Source of the DNA: Phycisphaerales bacterium
GTDB taxonomy: Bacteria > Planctomycetota > Phycisphaerae > Sedimentisphaerales > Anaerobacaceae
Direction: 5' to 3'
DNA: 8,171 nucleotides
Assembly: GCA_011057845.1 (NCBI GenBank)
Contig: DSDB01000606.1
Location: 1 to 8,171, forward strand
The notes beneath the pieces were generated by a model. The model did not search any database, had not been told where the DNA came from, and saw nothing but the letters and a program-made list of their open reading frames with translations. The translations under genes and the position numbers were made by a program. Below, piece after piece: positions 1 through 5,693 of this stretch. The first letter of the stretch is position 1. Each line of letters starts with the position of its first letter.

Positions 1-2
1 GG

Positions 3-290
3 GCGACCGTGGAGCGAATTGCCGACTCGGAGGGGTTGCCCGTCGAGGGCGAAGGAAGGCCGCAGTGGCCCGACCACGCGGACGACGAATTGCGATGGCT
101 GTATCAAGAGAACAAGTTGCCCGTGGAGCAGCTGAGCAAGCACCCCATGCTCCTGGCGTTGTTCACGACGAAACTGAACTCGCGGCTCGGCAAGACCCAG
201 CTATACACGCCCGCTGAAGTGCTCTCGCGGCTGCGCCTGCTGGACAGGTCCAGCAAGCTGACGCCGCTGGTCCAATACAAATCGGTTTAG
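3..290 (+). CDS. Hypothetical protein, 5'-truncated C-terminal part
   Basis: The reading frame is open from the first bases of the window to a TAG stop, so this is most likely the C-terminal end of a longer protein. A GTG at position 9 could serve as a start, but only 8 nt precede it and a start cannot be judged. I do not recognise the family. The visible 95 or so residues are mostly polar and probably helical, with an acidic stretch (HADDELRWLYQE), a short hydrophobic patch (MLLALF) and a basic, leucine-rich tail (VLSRLRLLDRSSKLTPL). No TM segment, signal peptide or metal-binding motif is seen. Its stop lies 12 nt before the lnt start, and the AGGA overlapping the stop may be the lnt Shine-Dalgarno, so the two genes are probably co-transcribed. 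That it is a real gene is fairly safe; its function is unknown. Confidence 0.6.
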   Translation, partial: ATVERIADSEGLPVEGEGRPQWPDHADDELRWLYQENKLPVEQLSKHPMLLALFTTKLNSRLGKTQLYTPAEVLSRLRLLDRSSKLTPLVQYKSV

Positions 291-302
291 GAACAGAGTC
301 TC

Positions 303-2054
303 TTGCGGAAGAACGGCTTGTTGATCGCTCTGGGCGGTTTCCTGGGTAGCGCGCTGCTGCTGATGGTAATCCAGCCGCCGCTGGGCTGGTCCTGGGCGGC
401 GTGGGGGGCCTATGTTCCGATGATCCTGGCGTCGAGCCCCCGGCTGCGGGCGCGGACGCTGATACTGACCGGCTACGTTGTGGGGGTGGCGTACTGGCTG
501 GCAAGTCTGTGGTGGGTCAAACCGGTTACCTGGCAGGGGTGGCTGACGTTTTGCCTGTACTCGGGGGTCCTGTGGCCGGTCCTGAGCCTTGGCATACGGT
601 ATTGTCGCGGGCGGCGGTGGCCGCTGGTGGCGGCCGCGCCGGTGCTAATTGTGGGAACTGAGCAGCTTCAAGGGCTGTTCCTTGGAGGTTTTTACTGGCG
701 ATTCCTGGCCCACAGCCAATACCGCAACCTCAGTATCATCCAGATCGCCGACATCTTCGGGGCCGCGGGCGTATCGTTTCTGATCGCGGCGATCAGTGGC
801 CTGATGGCGGAATGGATCCTGTATGCCGTCGCGCCGAGGGGCCTGGCGGCGACAAGTAGTCGTCGCCGAAAGTCCACCAGGGCGGCTATGCTGGTCAAGA
901 GCGGCGTCGTGGCCGCGGCGGTTGTGGCAAGCCTGCTCTACGGACGGTGGCGCGTGGCACAGACCGACCGCGTGGTCCGGATCGGGCCTCGTGTCGGAGT
1001 CGTCCAGTCCAATACGCCTCAGTCGGTAAAGGAGACCTTTCAGTCGGGCCGGCAGATTCTTGAGGAGCTGCTGGACCTGAGCCAGGCCTGTGCACAGTTC
1101 GGCGCAGACCTCATTATCTGGCCGGAGACAATGGTCCAGGCGATCATCAACAGAGAGGTTCTCGAGTTGATAGACCCCAACCACGAGTCGGCCCAGTTCG
1201 ACCGGGCCCTCTCGCATCATGCCGCCCAGAGCAACGCCTACCTGCTCGTCGGGGCCTATGCCGCTACGCCCCGCGTCGCGGCGGACCGCCACGTGGACCT
1301 GGTGGAGAAGTACAATTCCGCGATTCTTTACGACGCCACGGGGTACAAGACGGACCAGCGCTACGACAAGATACACCTCGTGCCGTTCGGGGAGGTCATC
1401 CCCTTTCAGCGGACTGTGCCATGGCTCTACGGGTTGCTCATGTGGTTCACCCCCTATACATACGACTACTCGCTCGATTACGGCACCCGGTACACGGTCT
1501 TCGACATGAACAGACCGAGGGAGACCACGCCCGGCCGGCATCGCTTTGCTGTGATGATCTGCTATGAGGACACGATTCCTGCAATCGCACGGCGTTTCGC
1601 CCTCGATGCGTCGAGGCACAAGCAGGTGGACTGGCTGGTGAACATCAGCAACGACGGGTGGTTCGTGCAGTTGGACGGCGGCAGTGGGGAAATTGTACCC
1701 AGCATCGAGTTGCTCCAGCATGTGGCAATCTGTGCTTTCCGGGCGGTGGAGAACCGGCTGGCCGTGGTCCGGAGCGTCAACTCGGGCATCAGTTGCGTGA
1801 TCGACTCGGCGGGGAGGATTCGAGATGGATACGAGGGCGGCAATCTCCCGGACGCCCATACCCACCGGACGGCGGTCAAGGGCTGGTTCGTGGATCATGT
1901 GCCGATCGATCCGCGGGTTACGATCTTCAGCAAATGGGGCCAATGGCTGGATTTTTGTTGTAAGATGGGCGTTTGGGCGATCATAATACTGCCGGTGCTT
2001 TTCAGATGGCTCAGAACCATGAAGGGATTCAGGTTTGCGAGGACGCCCGAATGA
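303..2054 (+). CDS. lnt: Apolipoprotein N-acyltransferase
   Basis: Lnt is the inner-membrane enzyme that moves an acyl chain from phospholipid to the alpha-amino group of the diacylated N-terminal cysteine of lipoproteins, the last step of lipoprotein maturation. The 583-aa protein has hydrophobic segments over about residues 5-215, then a carbon-nitrogen hydrolase (nitrilase-like) domain from about 229 to 545, and a last TM near 555-571. The Glu-Lys-Cys triad is visible: E275 in IIWPET, K356 in YDKIHLVPFGE (with the conserved E364) and C420 in VMICYED, followed by NISNDGWF. It is longer than the E. coli enzyme (about 510 aa), partly because of extra residues between K356 and C420 and after NDGWF. 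The TTG start gives a short basic N-terminus (RKNG) before the first TM; AGGA lies 10 nt upstream, a modest Shine-Dalgarno. TTG at 318 or 321 is a possible alternative. It overlaps the next gene by 4 nt. Confidence 0.95.
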   Translation: MRKNGLLIALGGFLGSALLLMVIQPPLGWSWAAWGAYVPMILASSPRLRARTLILTGYVVGVAYWLASLWWVKPVTWQGWLTFCLYSGVLWPVLSLGIRYCRGRRWPLVAAAPVLIVGTEQLQGLFLGGFYWRFLAHSQYRNLSIIQIADIFGAAGVSFLIAAISGLMAEWILYAVAPRGLAATSSRRRKSTRAAMLVKSGVVAAAVVASLLYGRWRVAQTDRVVRIGPRVGVVQSNTPQSVKETFQSGRQILEELLDLSQACAQFGADLIIWPETMVQAIINREVLELIDPNHESAQFDRALSHHAAQSNAYLLVGAYAATPRVAADRHVDLVEKYNSAILYDATGYKTDQRYDKIHLVPFGEVIPFQRTVPWLYGLLMWFTPYTYDYSLDYGTRYTVFDMNRPRETTPGRHRFAVMICYEDTIPAIARRFALDASRHKQVDWLVNISNDGWFVQLDGGSGEIVPSIELLQHVAICAFRAVENRLAVVRSVNSGISCVIDSAGRIRDGYEGGNLPDAHTHRTAVKGWFVDHVPIDPRVTIFSKWGQWLDFCCKMGVWAIIILPVLFRWLRTMKGFRFARTPE

Positions 2055-3151
2055 ACGATAGCGGAAATGGATTTCAGAATCGATCATCCACAGAGACTGC
2101 GGGCAGGGTCGGAGGCAGTGGGGTCGTGGCGGCGGTGCTGGCGGCCATGCTGGTAATGCTGATGACATGCGGCTGCCAGGAGTCGGCCAAGCAGCCGGCG
2201 GTGAAGACATCGAAGCCCCTGACGGAACTGCCCAAGTACTCCACCAGCAACTATATGAATGAGGCGATCCGCCTGATTGCGTCCGGTCTGAACGACCAGA
2301 ACTCCCATGTTCGCACGAAAGCCATCGAGGTGGTGATAGACACGCGGCACGTGGGATTCATGCCCAAGATCCAGCAGTTGCTCACGGATCGATATGTGCC
2401 GGTTCGATTCCTGGCGACGCTGGCGGTGGGCGATCTGGGGTATGAGCCGGCGATGCCGCAGATCAAGGAGCGGCTGAAGGACCCGGACCCCAATGTCAAG
2501 ATCGCGGCGGCGTATGCGATGGCGAGGCTCGGCCATAAGGAGTACGAGAGGATCCTCCGCCTGGCGTTGCCGACGACGGACCAAGAGTTGCGGGCGAACG
2601 CCGTTCTGATGCTGGGCAAGAACGGCAATCGGGAGGACATCTCGCTGATTAGAGGCGTTCTGGTCGACGCACAGAGCAGCGATAAGGTAACACTCCAGTG
2701 TATCCAGTCATTGGCGATGCTGGGGGATGAGAGCATATACGCCAAGCTATGGACCCGCCTGATCAGCAAGTACGGGGATGACCGGCTGATCGGCGTGCAG
2801 TGCATGGGGGCGTTAGGAACGCCGCGGGCGCGGGATGCACTGATCCTTCAACTGGAGGATGAGGATAATTTCCTGGAGGTGAAGCTGGCCTCAGCCGAGC
2901 AACTCGGCAAACTGGGTAGCCCCTTGGGTGAGCCGGAGGTCCTGGCAGTCTTCGAGAAGAACATGACGGCGATGATGGGGGACGAGGAGGCGCGGCGAGT
3001 CAAGGTACTGGCGGCATCGGCGATCGGAGAGATCGGGACCGATAACCTGACGAAATACCTGCCCGGATTGCTCAAGGACAGATCGGTGTTCGTGCGTCTG
3101 GCGGCTGCCAAGGCGGTTTTTCGGGCCGCCATGAAGGCACCCGCGTCCTGA
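2051..3151 (+). CDS. HEAT-repeat lipoprotein
   Basis: A 366-aa predicted lipoprotein built mostly of HEAT (PBS lyase-like) repeats. The start is the ATG overlapping the lnt stop (ATGA), with GAGGA 7 nt upstream; the frame is open further 5' inside lnt, but this start has the best signal. Residues 25-42 form a hydrophobic export segment ending TCGCQ, with C42 (glycine before it) the likely lipidated cysteine; the -3 threonine makes this a weak lipobox, and C40 is an alternative. From about 85 to 360 come eight or nine helical repeats with the usual signature: VRTKAIEVV, VRFLATLAVGDLG, VKIAAAYAMARLG, LRANAVLMLGKNG, VKLASAEQLGKLG, VKVLAASAIGEIG, VRLAAAKAVFRA. Such solenoids bind other proteins; no catalytic residues are evident. 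Translational coupling to lnt fits a lipoprotein served by that enzyme, but a direct link is inference. The partner and exact role are unknown. Confidence 0.85.
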   Translation: MNDSGNGFQNRSSTETAGRVGGSGVVAAVLAAMLVMLMTCGCQESAKQPAVKTSKPLTELPKYSTSNYMNEAIRLIASGLNDQNSHVRTKAIEVVIDTRHVGFMPKIQQLLTDRYVPVRFLATLAVGDLGYEPAMPQIKERLKDPDPNVKIAAAYAMARLGHKEYERILRLALPTTDQELRANAVLMLGKNGNREDISLIRGVLVDAQSSDKVTLQCIQSLAMLGDESIYAKLWTRLISKYGDDRLIGVQCMGALGTPRARDALILQLEDEDNFLEVKLASAEQLGKLGSPLGEPEVLAVFEKNMTAMMGDEEARRVKVLAASAIGEIGTDNLTKYLPGLLKDRSVFVRLAAAKAVFRAAMKAPAS

Positions 3152-3156
3152 TTCAG

Positions 3157-3176
3157 GGTAGGCCCCCCTACCTTAT
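3157..3176 (+). terminator. Possible weak terminator after the HEAT gene
   Basis: Five nt after the HEAT gene stop, GGTAGG and CCTACC form a perfect 6-bp stem with a CCCC loop. It is followed only by TTATCC, not a true T-run, so intrinsic termination would be weak. Its position, ahead of a strong promoter, fits the end of a transcription unit. Confidence 0.4.
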
Positions 3177-3197
3177 CCGGGTTCTCTGGACGGCTCA

Positions 3198-3216
3198 TTT
3201 GGCCCATTTTGCCAAA
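3198..3216. promoter_or_regulatory. Inverted repeat upstream of the -35 box
   Basis: TTTGGC and GCCAAA form a perfect 6-bp inverted repeat separated by 7 nt. It ends 6 bp before the -35 hexamer, with an A/T-rich stretch (AAAATTAA) running from its right arm towards the -35. The placement suits a dimeric regulator site or an UP-like element. It is not a good terminator in the + direction because no T-run follows. No regulator is identified. Confidence 0.35.
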
Positions 3217-3222
3217 ATTAAC

Positions 3223-3251
3223 TTGACTGTTTCGGCATTCCGCCATAGAAT
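3223..3251 (+). promoter_or_regulatory. Sigma-70-type promoter of the mre operon
   Basis: TTGACT (3223-3228) and TAGAAT (3246-3251) are separated by exactly 17 bp, each one base from the sigma-70 consensus. The A/T-rich stretch upstream could act as an UP element. Transcription would begin near 3258, leaving about 150 nt of untranslated leader before the coiled-coil gene. It is the best promoter-like sequence I noticed, and it sits in the only long intergenic gap, so it probably drives the whole downstream cluster. Confidence 0.75.
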
Positions 3252-3310
3252 ATGTGCTGGATGTATAGTAACAGGGCTTGGGTCCTCTTTTGCGATTATC
3301 GGGTGTACGA

Positions 3311-3329
3311 GGGCCGCCAGGGCCCTTTT
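3311..3329 (+). promoter_or_regulatory. Terminator-like hairpin in the 5' leader
   Basis: GGGCC (3311-3315) and GGCCC (3321-3325) form a GC-only stem with a 5-nt loop, directly followed by TTTT. A flanking A-T pair can lengthen it by one. It lies in the transcribed leader, about 80 nt before the first gene, as an attenuator or a leaky terminator would. An upstream GGGTCC (3280-3285) could pair instead with GGGCCC (3320-3325). The T-run is short, so activity is uncertain. Confidence 0.35.
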
Positions 3330-3394
3330 ATCGAGCCTTTGCGTGTACGGTGTGCCCCATGGCATGGTAGTGCGGACGCGACGCCTGATTAGTG

Positions 3395-3401
3395 AAAGGA
3401 G
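3395..3401 (+). promoter_or_regulatory. Shine-Dalgarno that fixes a TTG start
   Basis: AAAGGAG lies 6 nt before TTG at 3408. It is the strongest ribosome binding site near this frame and supports the TTG as the real start of the coiled-coil gene. Confidence 0.8.
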
Positions 3402-3407
3402 CCTGTT

Positions 3408-4283
3408 TTGAGTACGCTGACAAAGGTCCTGGTGATACTGCTTTCCATTTCCGCGGTGTTCCTCTGTGCGGCGGTGGTTACGTATGTCGCCAGCGCGGAC
3501 AACTACAAGCAGAGGTACGAAAGCCAGCGCAACGGCCTTAGCGCGGCTCAGCAGCGGGAACGCCAGGCCCAGGACGATCTGAATGCCGCCAAGCAGGAGT
3601 ACGACCGAAAAGAGGCGTCCTTGAGCACACAGATCACGGCGCTCAAGACGCAGAACGAGCAGTTCACGGCCAACCTGACGGAAAAGGACCGGCAGGTCAG
3701 CCAGCTGACCGCCCGTTTGGAGTCGATTGCGAAGGACGGCCAGAACGTCGCCATCGCCATGGACAACAACCAGCGGATTCTCGATAATACGCTGGCGGAG
3801 TTGAACAAAGTCCAGGCCGAGAAGATCAAGCTGGACAAGGAGTTGAAGGAGACCACGGCGACGCTGATGGAGAAGATGTCGGTCATCGACACGCTCAAGA
3901 CCCAGAACGAGCGGCTTGTGGCGGAGAAGGCGGATCTGGACAAGAAGATCAGCCAGCTCATGACGCAGTACGGCAAGACCGCGCCGGTGACGGCGCCGGT
4001 AGTTTCTCGTCAGGACATGGTCCAGCCCGCGGCGGCGACGACAACATCGAACATCGGCCTCAAGGGGGTGGTCACAGCGGTGGACGCTAAAAACAGCCTG
4101 GCCGAGATATCCATCGGCTCGGCGAACGGGGTTCGTCAGGATATGAAGTTTCATGTGACGCGCGGGGCGGAATTTGTCTGTGATATTCTGATATTGGATG
4201 TTGACGCGGACCGGGCGGTGGGTATCCTAGACCTTGTCCGGCAGCAGCCCAGGGTGGGCGACGCGGTCAGCACGAATCTGTAA
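3408..4283 (+). CDS. Membrane-anchored coiled-coil protein with C-terminal beta domain, MreC-like layout
   Basis: I do not recognise this 291-aa protein as a named family. Residues 5-28 form one TM segment (LVILLSISAVFLCAAVV) after a very short N-terminus, so the rest is probably extracytoplasmic. Residues 31-190 are charged and alanine/glutamine/lysine-rich, a long coiled coil, in which LKTQNE recurs at 79-84 and 163-168, exactly 84 residues or 12 heptads apart. A Pro/Ala/Thr linker (190-215) leads to a compact beta-rich domain (217-291) with GLKGVVTAVD, EISIGSANGV, MKFHV and PRVGDAV. The TTG start is fixed by AAAGGAG 6 nt upstream. It is the first gene after the promoter and lies two genes before mreB. 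TM, coiled coil and beta domain in that order is also the layout of MreC, so a scaffold role in the elongasome is a reasonable inference, not shown. Confidence 0.85.
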   Translation: MSTLTKVLVILLSISAVFLCAAVVTYVASADNYKQRYESQRNGLSAAQQRERQAQDDLNAAKQEYDRKEASLSTQITALKTQNEQFTANLTEKDRQVSQLTARLESIAKDGQNVAIAMDNNQRILDNTLAELNKVQAEKIKLDKELKETTATLMEKMSVIDTLKTQNERLVAEKADLDKKISQLMTQYGKTAPVTAPVVSRQDMVQPAAATTTSNIGLKGVVTAVDAKNSLAEISIGSANGVRQDMKFHVTRGAEFVCDILILDVDADRAVGILDLVRQQPRVGDAVSTNL

Positions 4284-4290
4284 CGGTCCC

Positions 4291-4310
4291 ATCCGCGTCG
4301 CGGCGCGGAT
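4291..4310 (+). repeat. Intercistronic inverted repeat (hairpin)
   Basis: ATCCGCG (4291-4297) and CGCGGAT (4304-4310) form a perfect 7-bp stem with a 6-nt loop, starting 8 nt after the coiled-coil gene stop and ending 27 nt before the small membrane protein gene. No T-run follows, so it is unlikely to terminate transcription. In an operon it could protect or process the upstream mRNA end. Confidence 0.5.
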
Positions 4311-4337
4311 TGAATTATCATGCCGTCGAGGTAAGAC

Positions 4338-4505
4338 ATGAGTCCAAGCGGACAGACTCGGGGAAAGAAGGCCACCGTGCCGGACAACGTGTATACGGTG
4401 CTTCTGGCCGCGGCGTTCCTGGCGACCCTGGGAACGGTGATCTTCACGCTGAGCATGTGCTATGTGCAGTACGGGGCGCTGTTCAAGGCGTCTTCGCCCT
4501 TCTGA
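4338..4505 (+). CDS. Small single-TM membrane protein, 55 aa
   Basis: A short frame of 55 residues lies in the gap between the coiled-coil gene and mreB. ATG at 4338 is preceded by GAGG (4328-4331) 6 nt upstream, a good Shine-Dalgarno. The product has a polar, basic N-terminus (SPSGQTRGKKATVPDN), one hydrophobic segment at about 18-43 (YTVLLAAAFLATLGTVIF and on) and a short tail ending KASSPF. The positive charges before the TM favour an N-in orientation. There is no signal-peptide cleavage site, lipobox or catalytic motif. Evidence that it is real: a good ribosome site, a coherent TM design, and a position that fills a gap in a same-strand operon, 64 nt before mreB. The family is not recognised; a role as a small elongasome partner is inference. 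Confidence 0.7.
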   Translation: MSPSGQTRGKKATVPDNVYTVLLAAAFLATLGTVIFTLSMCYVQYGALFKASSPF

Positions 4506-4556
4506 GCAGCCCCGGCCGCATGAACAGGGCGTGAGGCAGTAGTTTGGCGAACTGAG

Positions 4557-4563
4557 AAAGGAG
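4557..4563 (+). promoter_or_regulatory. Shine-Dalgarno that fixes the mreB GTG start
   Basis: AAAGGAG lies 6 nt before GTG at 4570. The site and spacing are identical to those of the coiled-coil gene. It selects the GTG over the later in-frame ATG at codon 12 and so keeps the N-terminal amphipathic segment. Confidence 0.8.
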
Positions 4564-4569
4564 TCAATA

Positions 4570-5625
4570 GTGTTCCTGGACAGTGTCTTGGGCTGGTTCA
4601 GCATGGATATGGGGATCGACCTGGGGACCTGCACAACGCTGGTGTGCGTTCGGGATAAGGGGATCGTTCTCAATGAGCCGTCGGTGGTCGCCGTGCGCAA
4701 GGGCACGAATATCGTGCTGAACAACGGGGAGGCGGTGGGGCTGGTGGCGCGGGAGATGCTGGGAAAGACGCCGGGGTCGATTTCGGCGATTCGTCCGCTG
4801 AAGGACGGAGTCATCAGTGATTTTGAGATCACCGAGGCGATGCTGAGCTACTTCATCCGAAAGGTTCACGGCCGGGGGGGGCTGGTGCGGCCTCGGGTCG
4901 TGATTGCGGTTCCCAGCGGGATTACGGCGGTCGAACGGCGCGCGGTGATCGACAGCGCCGAGCGGGCCGGGGCGAGAAAGGTCTATCTGGTGGATGAGCC
5001 CATGGCGGCGGGTATCGGGGCGAATCTGCCCATCACCGACCCGACGGCCTCGATGATCGTCGATATCGGGGGCGGCACAACGGAGGTGGCGATCATGAGC
5101 CTGGCGGACATCGCCACGGCCGAGTCGATCCGCGTCGGTGGAGACGATATGGACGAGGCGGTGATCAATCACCTCAAGAAGACGTATAATCTGCTGATCG
5201 GCGAGCCTCGCGCCGAAAAGGTCAAGATTCAGATCGGTTCGGCGTCGCCGCTGGAGGAGGAGTTGACGATGGAGGTGGCGGGCCGGGATACGATCTCCGG
5301 GCTACCCCGCAAGATCGTTATCACCAGCGAGGAGATCCGCGAAGCGCTGCACGACCCCGTTGCGGCAATTATCGACGCGGTTACGACGACGCTGGAGCGA
5401 GCGGAGCCGGAACTGGCGGCGGATCTGATTGACAACGGCATCCACATCTGCGGCGGCGGTTCGCTGCTGCGAGGGATGGAGACCGTTCTGGCGAATGCGA
5501 CGGGCTTGAAGGTCACGCGGGCGGAGGACCCGTTGAGTTGTGTGGCCCGAGGCACCAGCGTATACCTGGAGAACCTCGAGCTTTGGAAGGATACGATGGA
5601 TCACAACGAGTACGGCTGGGAGTGA
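4570..5625 (+). CDS. mreB: Rod-shape-determining actin homologue MreB
   Basis: MreB is the bacterial actin that forms short membrane-bound filaments on the cytoplasmic face and guides peptidoglycan synthesis along the side wall. The 351 residues match the family length. Visible motifs are phosphate-1 MGIDLGTCTTLV (D17), GIVLNEPSVVAVRKG, AIRPLKDGVISDFE, the VERRA segment, catalytic-loop VDEPMAAGIGA (E143), phosphate-2 IVDIGGGTTEVA (D165-E172) and the adenosine motif ICGGGSLLRGME. The N-terminus MFLDSVLGWF looks like the amphipathic membrane-binding helix of E. coli MreB. The GTG start is set by AAAGGAG 6 nt upstream and preserves this helix. MreB-like length and the MreBCD context rule out FtsA or DnaK. 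A 66-nt gap separates it from mreC, with which it should be co-transcribed. Confidence 0.97.
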   Translation: MFLDSVLGWFSMDMGIDLGTCTTLVCVRDKGIVLNEPSVVAVRKGTNIVLNNGEAVGLVAREMLGKTPGSISAIRPLKDGVISDFEITEAMLSYFIRKVHGRGGLVRPRVVIAVPSGITAVERRAVIDSAERAGARKVYLVDEPMAAGIGANLPITDPTASMIVDIGGGTTEVAIMSLADIATAESIRVGGDDMDEAVINHLKKTYNLLIGEPRAEKVKIQIGSASPLEEELTMEVAGRDTISGLPRKIVITSEEIREALHDPVAAIIDAVTTTLERAEPELAADLIDNGIHICGGGSLLRGMETVLANATGLKVTRAEDPLSCVARGTSVYLENLELWKDTMDHNEYGWE

Positions 5626-5675
5626 TCCGTCGCCGCAGGCCCCACGGTTTTGCCAATGAAACGCTCGGGGCAAGG

Positions 5676-5693
5676 ATGACATACGCACGTCAT
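5676..5693 (+). promoter_or_regulatory. Hairpin that includes the mreC start codon
   Basis: ATGAC (5676-5680) can pair with GTCAT (5689-5693) around an 8-nt loop. The right arm holds the first two bases of the mreC ATG. The only Shine-Dalgarno-like sequence, AAGGAT (5672-5677), is 14 nt from the ATG, too far unless a fold brings them together. A 5-bp stem is short and could be chance. Confidence 0.3.

Noticed and set aside
1973..2050. Upstream in-frame extension of the HEAT lipoprotein into lnt
   Set aside because: It would put 26 polar residues before the export signal; the ATG at 2051 has GAGGA 7 nt upstream and the ATGA overlap.
645..2210. Long open frame (521 codons) on the - strand opposite lnt
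   Set aside because: It is the mirror of a well-supported lnt reading with catalytic motifs; the translation is rich in Arg, Pro and His without domains, as expected for an antisense shadow in GC-rich DNA.
3199..3411. 70-codon + strand frame covering the promoter and leader
   Set aside because: It begins upstream of the -35 box, has no Shine-Dalgarno, and would be cut off from the predicted transcript start; a chance frame.
3195..4154. 319-codon - strand frame opposite the coiled-coil gene
   Set aside because: Its Leu/Arg-rich composition is the complement of coiled-coil codons; the + strand has the promoter, Shine-Dalgarno and TM-coiled coil design.
4310..4534. 74-codon + strand frame overlapping the small membrane protein
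   Set aside because: Polar, Gly/Arg-rich translation with no design; the 55-aa frame in the same place has a better ribosome site and a clear TM.
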